Assembly (NCBI GenBank): GCA_008360955.1
Contig: LUCM01004208.1
Coordinates: 1-64,000 of the forward strand
DNA: 64,000 nucleotides
Direction: 5' to 3'
Source of the DNA: Fasciolopsis buskii
Lineage: Eukaryota; Platyhelminthes; Trematoda; Plagiorchiida; Fasciolidae
Numbering within the stretch: the stretch's first letter is position 1; every line of letters begins with the position of its first letter. The translations under genes were made by a program, and so were the position numbers. Shown piece after piece: positions 35,896-48,000 of this stretch. Below the pieces are notes generated by a model. It ran no database searches. It saw only the letters and a list, made by a program, of their open reading frames with translations, and was not told the DNA's origin.

Positions 35896-37497
35896 CTAAA
35901 CTCCTGCAGGCAATATAGCGCCTATCTGTTAATAATTTACACGGCCTGGTGCAAAGTATATTAATCCCGAAATAAATAACTTCTGTGAGGATAATTTAAG
36001 TAGTAAGAATCCTACAACGCCCGACCCACAACCGTTCATTCTGAGCTCACATCCCAGTTCGACAGCCACAGTTACGCATTGATGACAGTTCGCGACGAAA
36101 ATGAGACAGTCATGGGTGCTCCTATTTTCGAAAACGGCGACCTAAGCATTATTGCACTATGGTCATTGAGGCCTTGATCTGCCAGTGGATCACTTTGCCT
36201 GAAAATCGATTGAACGACCAATGGAAATGTAGAAATGACAATTGGAGGAGACTAACCGAAGTGAACGGCATTATTAACAAAACAAGGGGCGAAATAAAAA
36301 AAAATTGTTTTATTTTTCATTCCCAAGCTTTTATAACAAAGTATTAAATCAAAATGCTCACTAGGGGAGTTGAATTCTGAGGTTCGAACAAACATTGTGT
36401 GAAAGCATACTGGCAGGAAATCGAGTTATTATTATTTTCAACCAGAGCGGTTGCTGGCTGTTTAACAGTCGTTTTTATTTATCCATTCCTGGACTATAAA
36501 TTTCGATTTCTTTCGACCCACGAGCGCATAGAATGATGTTCCTTTTCAGCATAGATCGGTTTCCTTGAGTTCACTAGGTGACTGTGCAGGAATGTTCGAC
36601 GTCAACTAAATTCCCAAAACTGACCAGCTGCTGACCCACTGAGCTTCTAATCTCACTTCCTAATCTGGCTGAATATTTCATTTGGACCCTCAAAACCAAC
36701 TTCTGACTGGGTCGATCAGTATGCTGGCTTCACAGGGTGACTGAATTGATGAGGAAATGTATACAGTGCTCAGTGGTAGCTGATATTTGGGTCTTTGAAA
36801 AATAACGGAATGTGTTGTGTCGACCATTTTGTAACACGGCGGCTTCGAACATTTTATAAGCCGCTACCATGAGGCTCCTTGAAAACTGCTCAATGACAAT
36901 GTCGTTTGATAAAGGAAGACAACGAATATTTTGAGCACTTTCCATTTGATTTATGTATATTCTTCGCTCAATGCGTTCGTGTATTCGACTTCTTGGAAGA
37001 TATTATGCGAGGGATTCTGTTTTCTCTACTATTCCAGGTGGACAGATTGTCTTTGCTTATTGCGCTAGGTATTGGATTAAGCTTCTCTCACTACTGAGTG
37101 AAACTGAGCTGTAAAAAGTTGATATGGTTTCCCATCCATATCGGCTTTCTGAGGACCACCCTACCAAACAGTCCGTCTTCCTTCTTTAGTATAGGTACTT
37201 AAAGAAAAGCGATGGCACCATCTACTTTCATCTCTATCGTAAACTGAACCAAAGTGCATGAACACATAAAATACGTCCTAACACCTCATTGAACTTTGTA
37301 GTTGTGCCCAGGTACTGTCGACTTAGTGATAGTAGCTGTGTAGCTCATCAGCTTTACTGCTTGGTCCTTGTCTTTCCCGTTTACGTATGAAGATCTCTGT
37401 AGGCAAAATATCAAGTTGTAAACCCATTGTCACATCATCAGTTGCCAACGGAACTGTCCAATATGGATAAATTGCACGCCATACAGTGAAGGATAAG
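35896..37497. other. No recognisable feature
   Basis: No supported exon or repeat. Confidence 0.5.
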
Positions 37498-38139
37498 TTA
37501 CTTCAAATAGGAGGTAAGAATTCTGAGATATAATTTGTGTTGCTCTAAACCATTCCTCGACTCTGTTAATCGGACATGAGTGAAAGATGATGCAAGACTC
37601 GAACTGAAGACGGTTTCAGCAAACCAAAATACGCCCCCAAGACTTAGCCTAGGCGGCTCCTTTTGAATGGTCAACGAATTCGTCAACGAAGGAGACATAG
37701 AAACTTTGCTAGACATTGTTAGTCTTCGTGAATAGTCAAGTTTGTCAAACTTTGATAAACCATATATGCTTGGTGCATTCAAGCCATTCGCTTCCAAATT
37801 TTTGAACTCCGTTGTGGTGGTGAGATTTTCAGTAAGTGTGTTTCAAAATACCACACCTCAATGGCGTTTTCTCAGTTTTTTCCGGTTTTTCATTTCTGAA
37901 ACTCATTTGCATCGGAAAATACCATTTCCAGCTTGTGTTAGTAGCCAGCCCCAGTGTTTTCTATGGTCTAGTGATATAAACATCGCGGCGTCATTTATAT
38001 AAGTGATAATTCTGTTCTGGCAATGCCCGTAGCAAGCTGCCGCTAAAGAGCTCCTAAAGTGCTCAAGCAATCCAGGTGTTGTTCGTTCTAATTTACACGT
38101 TAATGTTGACAGATCTTCAAATTTAGCTTTTATTTCCAC
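37498..38139 (-). pseudogene. Probable Penelope-like reverse transcriptase remnant
   Basis: Two minus-strand open segments lie in the same frame (38139-37903 and about 37850-37498), separated by stops. The first contains LLEHFRSSLAAACYGHC, resembling the segment before the RT core of Penelope-like elements. The second contains NAPSIYGLSKFDKLD followed by SRRLTMSSKVSMSPSL. This matches in spacing and key residues the PRxYGLPKIHKxxxPLRPIVSSxxSP motif of Penelope-like RTs, which copy RNA at exposed ends and often carry a GIY-YIG nuclease further on. Later RT motifs and any GIY-YIG domain are not visible, so the copy is truncated as well as frame-broken. Assignment rests on one clear motif and the order of the two segments. 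Alternatives are another retroelement class or chance. Confidence 0.5.
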
Positions 38140-38615
38140 CTGACAGTCAAATGAATGACGATCACAGGATTTGTCCCAGATGGGTGTACTTCCGTTTGTT
38201 CTTTATCGCAAAATGCCACAACCCGAATCCGTCGTAACCCGTGTGTGCGGGGCTTTGTCATTCAAATTCTCCACTATTGCTATTGCTCCTCCAAGTTGCC
38301 TTTTATCAGTTACTGTCTCTATGTACATCCTAGGGCAATCCGTTGCGGGGAATTATAAAAGTAATATTCTCTCAGTCTGTTCTGTGCTTCCAGTTCACAA
38401 ACGTAACTGAATAAAGCCAATACGAAAAATTTTGCATACATTAAGTGTAATCCCGTGATTTTTGCTGCTATTTGCTAGGTTTTACCGCCTTCTTAAAGAG
38501 GTTTGCTTGGTGATGATTAGCTGTTTGTCTATTAGGGAGCAATTGTAAGTCGACTAGCGCCATTTTCATCACTTAAAGGTCTGGAGGTCTAAAACTGTTG
38601 TTCCCCACCACGCTA
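38140..38615. other. No recognisable feature
   Basis: Two overlapping plus-strand frames of 67 and 79 codons have no resemblance that I recognise. Confidence 0.45.
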
Positions 38616-38635
38616 TGAGCACAATCTGCGGACAG

Positions 38636-38807
38636 CGTCACAAGTTTCGAGTTGGCCATTCTGCCTGAAAGTCTGCCGAAGTGCTCCAAAATCCCGTGTA
38701 TCTTAGGTAGCCTTCGCTGGAAAAGTATAGCACGCAGACTTTGTGTGGCCGAGCTACTCCCAATGACGTGCGTCGAATGTGGTGATCGCTCAACACTCTC
38801 CGTAAAG
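38636..38807 (+). CDS. Candidate internal exon, unrecognised protein
   Basis: One frame is open from about 38617 to a consensus splice donor (AAAG|GTAAGT) at 38807/38808. Possible acceptors include CAG at 38633-38635. The encoded segment includes FELAILPESLPKC, then a basic stretch (RWKSIARRL) and a Cys-containing end (MTCVECGDRSTLSVK). Codon use looks coding-like, with many C/G third positions, unlike the AT-rich flanks. No family is recognised and no partner exon could be joined with confidence, so this is a prediction from splice signals and composition only. Confidence 0.35.
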
Positions 38808-39162
38808 GTAAGTTATACCGTTTCTTTGGAAGACAACTCTAAGCACGGCTGGCATACGAAACATAGTGTATTGTATAAACTGGACTTTGAGTGAAGGGGT
38901 TCACTAAGCATGCAGGATGTATGGCCGCTTCTGAATTACATGAACAGGCCCATTACTCGTCAGCTCATTGGGTTACAAGAGCAGGACTGACCTACTTGGG
39001 TGAAGTATCGGAGCAGTACGACCCGAGTCAACTCTCAATTTCTGTTTGACCAGTCAGGCAGTGTTAAACCCGCTAGCATACCATAGCTTTCGATGGCTAA
39101 CCTCCATTGCACTGAATCACTTCTGTCATATGCATTATGGAAGACCATGCTTGGATGGATCT

Positions 39163-39357
39163 CTATTCTCCTTCAAGCAAATGGGCCTCCTGATTGCTCA
39201 CATCATGCTCAACTTTTACAGTTGTGCATTGAGTGCAGATGAAGGAATATTCGTCACTAATCAAAATCCGTGTACTTTCGGGAAGTGAGGCGGTAAAAAT
39301 GAGGAGTGTATTGTAGCATACATTGGGACGATGACCTTTTGTGACTGTGAAATCGAC
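39163..39357 (-). CDS. Candidate terminal exon, unrecognised protein
   Basis: On the minus strand a strong acceptor (pyrimidine-rich, TGTGCATTTCAG) at 39360-39358 opens a 64-codon frame that ends in TAG at 39163. It starts VDFTVTKGHRPNVCYN and contains FICTQCTTVKVEHD near its acidic end. Third codon positions favour C. No polyadenylation signal is evident just downstream. The plus strand across the same bases is also open (39046-39288), so one of the two frames is incidental. No family recognised. Confidence 0.33.
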   Translation of the reverse strand, partial: VDFTVTKGHRPNVCYNTLLIFTASLPESTRILISDEYSFICTQCTTVKVEHDVSNQEAHLLEGE

Positions 39358-39432
39358 CTGAAATGCACAGAAGCAGAAAAACAAACGTAAGTCAAAGGCC
39401 GACCAGTTAGCGCAGTAAAAGCAGTATGACAT

Positions 39433-41627
39433 TTTATAAGTTTCACTTCATATTTTAATGTGTCAGTGTACTGATCCCATTTCCTGTTTTAGGTAGACTG
39501 AATATCTCAATGGATTGGAAAATTTGTGTTGGCATAGACCAGATTGTTGGTTTTCATTGGGTTCTGATCTTTGAGCGCGACGTTTAAATAACGATGTCAG
39601 CTCGGCTGGTGAGGAAACGTTTACGATCTAAAAGCCAACTTCAGAGATCAGATCCTCCCCATGAAAGTCGAGTAAATATACAAACATTTGTACTGCGAGA
39701 AAACATCTTATATAATGGACTTAATCTCTTCGTGGTCTTTCGCTCTGTGGTCATAATAAAACTGGGCATTTAATAAACTGATCACAGCACTACATCAGTT
39801 TTCATGACTGTACCCGTGCACCAATCGACCACGTCCAGTACAACAACAAATGCATTCGGCCGAACTGGAACATGCCGAAATGACCGTTTGGAGCTTTGCA
39901 GCTTCAATATATTTAGGAAGCGACACGTTTTGACAAACAATTTTTATTTTATCAGCCTTCTCAGAACTTCCATTGCCACACGGTACTGTGCTCGCTCAAA
40001 TTCATCGCAATGCACCTTGTATTCACACTTGTATATTGATGGATTTTTAATTATATAAGCAAACATTTCAACTGGCGGCAATTTTCTAGACCTACAGATT
40101 TAGGAGCAAAAGGTTGGACCAAAAAGTTTCATATACAAATTAATACAAAGATATCAGACACTGAGTGAAACAATCTCATACACACACACACACACGAATG
40201 TCTGGAGTATAATTCTCCCAATGATTTATCTTTTTTTTTGCTATTTTTTTTATTGGGAATAGTAATCTCCAGTTCATAAATGGAGCGTTAGGACACATTC
40301 TTATGTGGGAGCGACAGAACATGTGTCAGTGTCCGGTGGACATGAAGCAGCCGGAGTACCATTCGAGCAAGTTTAGTGCAGGATCGGATGTAGCTGTCAA
40401 TCAGAATTGTTTTTCGAGAGGAGATTCAAGAAACTCGGTTAGTTATCATGCTTCCTTGGAGTGAAATTTCGAATTGCTGATTTAGAACACAAAACAAGTA
40501 ATACAGGGTGGAGAAAATTTGGAAGACCGTAGTGGTCAGCATATTTGAAAAAGATAAGGCGCATTGTTTGGAATTTTTCTGTTTCTATGCGTGAAAAGAC
40601 AACCACGGTAGCTTCACAAGACATGGCTGAATATATAAGGACCGTCTGAGGTTATTTCTGACAGTGACATCTAAATATCCGTTGAAAAGAAAGCCAAACA
40701 GAAAGCTGTTATCAGCAGCTAGGTTACCAGGTTGAGTCTCACACTAATGGAACAAGGAATGACGTGCGTCAGTCGAAAAAAGAAGTTGCTTTCGATTGTG
40801 AACAAGAGAAAGAAAAACGAAAGATGCTAATTATTGTCATTCTCAGATAAGAAAACCGGTTTTAACATTGGACGCCTAATCGGTTCTTGCGTTGGACGAA
40901 GTGACAAAAGTAATATCTGAATGGCCGCACCAGCATGCATTGATCCACGTAATTACGCCGTCTTAGTACCTTCTCCAGAGTGATTTTCTACCTGGGTTGT
41001 AGCACTCAAGCCTTTCAGTTCATACACAAAAGTCGTCCACATCCGGATTTTAACAAGAACCCCGAAATCAGCGACCAAGGGTTGGAAAAGGTCAACGACG
41101 AAATTGTTACCTTGAAAAAAAGGTTTCCCCTGAGGGGACAAACTTCCAGCCAGAAGACTATTATTTCTTTATTCAAACTTATTTAATTGATTCCAGAAAT
41201 TTGCAAACAGTTGAAGTTGCAGAGAGTGCACTCTGGTTCTTCAAACGATCGAAGAAATCCGGTGAATATGGGCTAAGTAAGAAACACGATGTTACCGAAA
41301 TGACGACCTGGCTTGGTGTTGAGCGGAGACAAGCAAATGTCTCTGGGTCTATGCTATCTATGCGTGTAGCAAAAATGTGACCAGCCCAAATTGAATAACA
41401 CAATATGGGTGTGAATGAATGAGAAGCAGCGGTAAAGGTCAGGACTTGAAAGATCACTGACTTAGAGTGATCTAGTTCACGTGCCAAGTTCTCATGCATG
41501 TGTGATAGAATTTATTTTATCGCCTATTTGATACGGTCAAAATAATATGCAACTTACATTTTGATTGGCATTTTACTAAGGGCAGATTACGTATACAAAA
41601 CTAATCTGTTTCTGTTACTCATTTTAG
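39433..41627. other. No gene recognised; CA repeat and T-rich tracts
   Basis: Contains (CA)n at 40180-40195 and T-rich runs at 40229-40252. A minus-strand frame of 106 codons at 41179-41499 has no resemblance that I trust. Confidence 0.45.
40180..40195. repeat. (CA)n microsatellite
   Basis: Perfect CA dinucleotide run of eight units. Confidence 0.95.
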
Positions 41628-41677
41628 TATTGCATGACATTTCGCAATGACGAAAGTTCAGTGCGTGGCCGAAATAG
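41628..41677 (+). CDS. Candidate 50-base exon
   Basis: Bounded by TACTCATTTTAG before 41628 and GTATGT at 41678. The only open phase gives YCMTFRNDESSVRGRN plus two bases (AG). Those two bases join exactly to the one-base phase of the next candidate at 41920, forming an Arg codon. The phase agreement is the main reason for listing it. Protein family unrecognised. Confidence 0.35.
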
Positions 41678-41919
41678 GTATGTGGTATTTTCACAGAGAC
41701 CAACTGTATGACATGGTATTCCGTTCGTTAGTGGGAATTTTGTTTTGTTCATTTTGAGTGATCAAGTTCGCTAGCCAGCACCAAGTGATGATGAACAAGT
41801 AGGTCTGTAACAAAAGTCAAATGACCGCATACTTTGCAAACATCATTTTTTTGTTCGTGGAGCACAAAACACCGTTCCTATTTAGGAATTGATCGTCTGA
41901 TGTTTGTTCCTAATTTTAG

Positions 41920-42088
41920 ACTGACTAATGGTGCAACAGCAATTGGTGTATTATGGGTGAACGGTCTGACCAACCGGATTATAATGCGCAATCGAGCTGA
42001 TCAGTTTAGGACGACCTCAGAAAAGTATCTGGTCTTTTGGCGCAAACTCATTGACGAGTATGACCCATGCAAATGTGGATGGCATCAG
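41920..42088 (+). CDS. Candidate exon, unrecognised protein
   Basis: Acceptor CCTAATTTTAG ends at 41919. One leading base completes the codon from the 50-base exon upstream, then 56 codons run to a possible donor CAG|GTTGGG at 42088, or GTAATG five bases later. The segment includes LTNGATAIGVLWVNGLTNR and KYLVFWRKLIDEYDP and ends in a short Cys pair (CKC). The composition is protein-like, with aromatic and charged residues well mixed. A stop follows at once if the exon is not spliced. No family is recognised and no later exon could be joined. Confidence 0.42.
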
Positions 42089-42093
42089 GTTGG

Positions 42094-43288
42094 GTAATGT
42101 CGAGCACTATTCCTGTGTCCACGTGATAGATGGATCAAGTTCTATCGATATTTCTACTCAATTTTACATTTAAGCTTTATCAAGCTTCTGTAAACTTTCG
42201 GGCCAAAAGGTTACCGGGATGCAGAACATTCGACCCGATAGCAAATGATTAGAAGAGTTGAGGGTAAAACTGAAATTTCATCATATCAACATCAATTTGG
42301 AAACATAGTGGGCGCCAACAAATTTGTTTTCTCAGCTTCTTTGGACAAGAATCAAGTTGTTGTGAAACAGGGGTAGAAGTAAGATTCACATGTGGCCAAG
42401 TCTGTGTGTGTCCATGAGATCTGTGGGGTACGATTTTGCCTGCAAACTTTGCGAACTTAATGATATGTGCGTAACAAGCTGCCCATCAGTATACAAATGT
42501 ATCTGGGAATTTAACTGGTCATTTGACACCGGGCTTTAGAATCTTATGTTCAGTTGTCGGTGGATCTAGAAGATTTAAAGAAGCGCAGTAACATAGCAAG
42601 ATATATTTTCCTGCTGGATAAAAGTGCCTATTTATTGACTGACAGGAGCAATAGTAACGCGAGTTTCTTGCTTAGCATGGGAGATCTTGCACCTAACGGT
42701 CAATCACTTAGATTCGTAGTCTGAAATGGCCACGATATCTTGATTAAAGCTGACCACTTTAGAATATCGCTCTTTTCTACAGTGGCCTTAAACTTGTTTT
42801 TGTTTTCGTGACATTTGCTTGTTCACATTTGTTTTTCTCTGGGCAAGATAACTGTAAGTTTGCTTCGGTTTATACTTTACTTTTGCGCTGCGTCTATCGT
42901 TCGGTTTGCTCTGCTGCTGTTTGTTTTAATTTTGTTAACTTATCAGTACGAGCGATTAATTCGCCGCACTTGGTATTCCACTCGATCCTCATCCATCCTA
43001 TCAGTCGAGGGGATTTTGCCCAATTATGGCTTCGGTAACTTGCGAATGACACATATGGGGAAAAAATTTCATATATCTTCTCTAAGTCCACCAAAGAATA
43101 AATTTTTGAATTCGCTTATTGCTTCCTATTAATGAATATGGCTATCATTTCTACTATGTTATATTCATCGCTGCAAGGAGGCAAAGAAAATGCACTTGAC
43201 ACGTTTATAAACCTTGAGATTGAGACCGATAAGTACCCTAGATATAATCGGTACATGGCCGGCGTTCTGCCCGGCCAGAAATGGAGAT
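42094..43288. other. No recognisable feature
   Basis: Overlapping frames at 42808-43132 encode a hydrophobic stretch from T-rich sequence. I treat them as chance. Confidence 0.45.
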
Positions 43289-43385
43289 GTTTCCCAACAA
43301 GGGTGAAACAACTGTACAGTGCTTCCATGGTTTCTTTATGGCCAGTTGAGGGATGGTATCACATGGTGAATTATTTCACGAGAAG
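43289..43385 (+). repeat. SINE family T2, copy 6, partial
   Basis: Plus-oriented core and tail: ACTGTACAGTGCTTCCATGG is shared exactly with copy 1 (minus strand), then GGTATCACATGGTGAATTATTTC. The head is missing, so it is 5'-truncated. Confidence 0.82.
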
Positions 43386-44095
43386 TGGAAATATCAATTA
43401 CAGTATTATTCCAACGATGCGAAATAACTGGTCATAGATTTACCCACTTAGTAATTTTAAGTTTAACGTTTTTTTTGATCTAAGAGACTTAAAGTTTGAC
43501 AATACCGATATTAGATGAATATAGTAGAGATAGTATTTGCCTTGCAACTTTTCGACTTGTTGAATATGATAAAAATGTGTTACTTTCAGAAGGCGAATTT
43601 TGAGCTACTGAAATTGTCGAAATGAGAGTGTAACTAACCAACGGATAAACTCGTACTCACCCGACTCGCATCCAGAGGCCAATGATATTCAACCCATGTA
43701 TGCTGCCAGCATTGAGCATAATGGCTTAATGGAATAGGATCATGCGTGATTATTCACCGTAGGACTAGTTTGAGGCGTGCGTGCATTAAGCCACAAATGG
43801 TTCCAACTTTTCTTCTCCAGTGAGTGAGTAAATCATTTGCTTCAGCCAACCTACTTTGATCACGGACTAAAATGATGATTTATAATCTTATCCGTGATGG
43901 AGAGCTCAACACTATTCTTATTCAGAAAAAGAACAGCAGAACCAATCAGGTGGAATCGATTTCCGACGGTTCTTGTCAACATCGACGAATAACTGTTGAT
44001 TTCGCTACGAGCCACGAGATCCCGATTCCCTGGAAATCTTTCAGATTGAGGTAAATACATTGTGCGGACGTATCGATTAGCGCCATTTTTTCCAG
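43386..44095. other. No supported gene
   Basis: A plus-strand frame ends at a possible donor (TTGAG|GTAAAT, 44051). An internal acceptor at 43925 could define a short exon (KKNSRTNQVES...), but nothing corroborates it. Confidence 0.4.
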
Positions 44096-44215
44096 TAAAT
44101 TATTCACCATGTGATGTCGGCGCCTAACTCATCATTAATAAACTAGGGGAGCACTGTACTGCTGCTTCATTTTCATTAGGAATCAGCAGCAGTGCATATT
44201 CACTTCTTCCGAATC
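44096..44215 (-). repeat. SINE family T2, copy 7, partial
   Basis: Plus-strand order AAATTATTCACCATGTGATG (tail), then GGGGAGCACTGTACTGCTGC and GGAATCAGCAGCAGTGCATATTC (core). The tRNA-like head is lost after about 44215. Confidence 0.78.
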
Positions 44216-44800
44216 GCCAGAGGGTGGAGAGGTGAAGGGATGGGAAGGGGCTACCCCCCCTCCGAGACAATCGGTTTTCTTATTTAGCAAAATGAATGTG
44301 GACAGACTTTCAGTGATGGTTTCTTACGGGGAAAGATTTTCACCTGGTAAATAATTTATTAACCACTTCGTCAAGGTTGTGCAATCACTCTCGGCAATAT
44401 AATCCGGCTAATCGCCGAAAAAAAAACGAGTGGAAGGCAGATTATTTGAGAAGAGGAGCAGACAGAGACGCTTTTACGAATACCGATGAGGCTGATTTTC
44501 GTGTTTATATAAGCTCATTTGAAGCTTGGCACAACTGACGTAAATTAAAGTCCGAAAAAGGAACACTTTTGACTAAGATAACTGATGAAGAGAATGACCG
44601 TAATCACGATAACGATATCATTTTTTTGGCGGTAAAACAACAGTAAGATTTTATCGCTCCTTGAGTCACATTAGGAAAGAGAACTGCTGCTTGGAATGGT
44701 TTTTATTCTCGTTTCTTAACTGTAGTAATGTCGACTGATTATCAACTGCAATGAAAGACGTTTCCTACAAACTTTCGAAGTGGATGGCCTCATCCGGCCA
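44216..44800. other. No recognisable feature
   Basis: Includes a short C-rich tract near 44255 and an A-run near 44418. No gene seen. Confidence 0.5.
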
Positions 44801-45047
44801 GCGGTGGCCAAGCGGATAAGATCGTGGCATTTGGACCTGAAGGTCATGGGTTCGAATCCTCCAACCGCCAATCCGGCTTTACCTCATCGCGCTTCTATTA
44901 TCCAGTTAGCGACTGACCTAAGTACATAGCAGTGACAAATCACCTAATCCGTCCTTGTCCACGATTTCGTCCTTCCGCTTGTAGATGAGGGGCATTTCAA
45001 AGCCTGGATTCAACAAAAGGCTATTTTCCAAACCTAATAAATAAGCA
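44801..45047 (+). repeat. SINE family T1, copy 2 (best Pol III boxes)
   Basis: The head has a perfect A box (TGGCCAAGCGG, 44805-44815) and a perfect B box (GGTTCGAATCC, 44849-44859), and the outer bases GCGGT and ACCGC can pair as in an acceptor stem. The anticodon arm (TTTGGACCTGAAGGTCA) cannot form a normal 5-bp stem with a 7-base loop, so this is not a working tRNA gene. The segment after the head differs from copies 1 and 3 but still ends in an AATAAATAAG-type tail. It may be a subfamily or a SINE with an exchanged body. Confidence 0.75.
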
Positions 45048-48000
45048 GCTGACGTGGATGAGTCTTGTAAAGCGATCGCAATCAGTAACATTATCCTCAG
45101 TCATGTTAGTGGATGGTAGCCATAAAGGCTATCCAAGTACTGGGAGCCTCACTGATGTTTTTGCATGCGTCGGTCAACTCAGTGTTTTGGATAAATTCGG
45201 TGATTAAAACAAGGCCGATTTTATACCTGGATTGGATCGGATGACTGTAGAAGTCTGGCCTTCGGATAGAAAAGAGACCGTCAGATGCGATGCAGGAAAA
45301 GTTTGAAAAATCATTCCGTTATTTTCATTCGAAGAAATCGTTTACAGAATTTCTTACCTAAACAGATAACAATCGACGTGAGCATATCCCAACATCCATT
45401 TCGACTTATTGACCCTGTAATATTTGATACCATTGTCAGAGTCAAGGGTAGACCAGGTTTTCTCAACTGTTCACTCATATCTGCAAAGCTTACCTTTCGG
45501 AAAAGAAATTGCAATTCCTCGTTCGCTTCTGGTGATAAATTCTCCTATTTAAACTGCCCACCATTATTGGATTTTTAATACATTTTGACCGAACGAGGCG
45601 TGATTGGCATGAAGGTTAATCGAACGGGTTTGGAACACATCATGACTGAAATCGCTGGGTGGTTAGTGGCTGCGAAGGGCACATTCTGATGGTGAGCAAA
45701 GATGTCCATGGTAAGCCATAGTTATCCGCCATCAAAAGGGTAGATATCTAGCTCTCGCTTGAAATTAGTTTGTGGTCCGGGTAATTCATTTTGATAGTTT
45801 GAACAGCCAGAAGGGACGAGAAGCGTACAGAGGACGAGTCGAAGTAACGTCCTACAGTCAAATAACTGTAATACCTTCGGAAGACCGCCGCGCTGTTTGA
45901 AATCAACCTCAGTCTTATTCACCTATGAACACTTGTTCGTGACTCTCGCAATTATCAAGCCTTTAAAAAATGATAGCTGTTTAACATCTGGAGATAACAA
46001 AATGTCCGATATGGTTTTCACTCCAAGCCCACTCGATACGTATTTTCATCAAAGTATCTCCTGGAACCTGATTCACAAAATCTGGTTTTCAGCAGAATCC
46101 TTCTAATTGTACGCACTTATTCGTGGTCGCTATTTCCTGCGAACTGGTTGACAGTCAGCACAAGCTTCACCTGATGACAGGGGTTACACTAATTATTCGG
46201 GAGTCACCGTGGGCAACAGTGTGCACTAACTGACAATCATTATGCCTGTTCACGTGATACTCTCGCTTACAAAACAGCGGCGGCGCTCGGACATGTGCTT
46301 TAACAATATCATTCGACAGCATGCTCATCCATCACAAATCTCATTTGTTCCATGTTTATCCCAACCACCGACAATGATGTCCGATTATTAGGTGATTTAT
46401 GTTTCCATTGTAGCGTGTACGGTTTTTTCCCCTTGGAGTTTCACATCCTCGGATTATATTTTATTCCTAACTGTTCAGTCCATCATTTTATTTCGATTAC
46501 GATTAGTTGTAGTTGAATGTTACCAATTGAAATGCATGTTCGTATATCAGCACAGAATTTGTTATCACGTAGATACAAATAATACTGGTACTGCAACGAA
46601 GTTTGACTAACACAGCGTAACATGACAACAGATGATCGAGCAGACTGACGAAGTACGCATACTTCATCAAGACACGTCATATTCTAAATGCTATGGAATT
46701 TGAAAACTCCAGAGTGTCCGCTCGCCATATTTTAGTCGGACCAAACACGGCTATCATTTTGTGTCACACAGCCCATTCCGATGTATGAGCGAAAAATCAT
46801 GCGACGGTGGATCACGAACAAAATTCACGGAGAGAGTCCATGCCGAGATCGAGACTGTCTTGTAAAATACATACCGTGAATTCTTACAATTAATCGTGCT
46901 TGGTTAGCAGACCTGATTGGTAAAGTTCATCACGTTAGGTGAGTTTTAACAAAATTTTCCTATTGCATAATTACGCACAGTTTTCGATTAGATAGAAGTT
47001 TCACTCTCACTCTACTGATTGCAAACGGACGTTTTGTTGTTGTTGGCGAGGAGGCTTGACTAAACTAGGAAGTGGCTCTACTTTTTATTTTGGCTCCCCG
47101 CCCAATCTGCTATGTGAAAATGTTACTGATCCACAGCTGGATCGAAAGACTAGTTGGAAAAACAAACACATCGTGAATTGCACTCCAATTTCGATGCACA
47201 GTTTTGTTCAGTTCAAAAATTGTACCATACTATGTTGCATTCTGTTTGCACTTTTTTCGGTAGTTTTTTCCACTTCCGGTCTTGTTGATTAAATGCATCT
47301 GGACAGCAAAATTGATCTTGCGTTTCTAGAAGACAATTCGGATGCGAAAACGAACAAATGACTGATCAAATCGGCATTAGAATTGTCCAAAATTTCCGAA
47401 CCTGCATGAGATAAACTATTGAACAAACCGTTATCAGAATGCAAATGTCAAAAGTCAGCGTGTGTATTTATTTTAATTTGGCATCGTTCCCTCTCAAGCA
47501 GGAATGTGAACAAAAGTTGCAAGATTGCTCAAGTTTGTCCAAAATTACTTTGCTTTTTCGTGAAATACGCCTACTGAAACCGAGGACATCATGTGGCTAT
47601 CGCAACACACACACTTTCATGTGACTATCCACCTGTCTAAATTACCCAGGCTGTGTTGTACACATTTTAACTTTTCAGTTCTTCTTGATTCTTCTTACAT
47701 GCACTTGAGTTTGTGAGAAAACCACCATTAGTGCATTTGTCGACGGTAAAACGCAACTGAGATCCAGGTTGGCGTTAGCCGACTTCAAAATCTTTGGATC
47801 ATTATATTCGATTAGTTTCTCTTTTACTGAAGCTGGAAGAGCAAGGCCAACGTCATGTCAATACCAGACTGGATTTGCGAATTGTAAAACGGGCAATGCC
47901 CAGGTCTGAAACTGATCGGCCAAGCTTAAGCACCTTGGTAAAGTCATCTGCGTTTGGTGAAGCTCAGTGTTTGAGCATCTGGTTTGTCCGTAACAATCGA

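Noticed and set aside
41179..41499. Minus-strand frame of 106 codons
   Set aside because: Ser/Thr-rich and within chance length; I could not match it to any retroelement or host domain.
44801..44875. Functional tRNA gene
   Set aside because: A and B boxes are perfect, but the anticodon arm cannot form a normal stem and loop, and the unit continues into a SINE body and A-rich tail found elsewhere.
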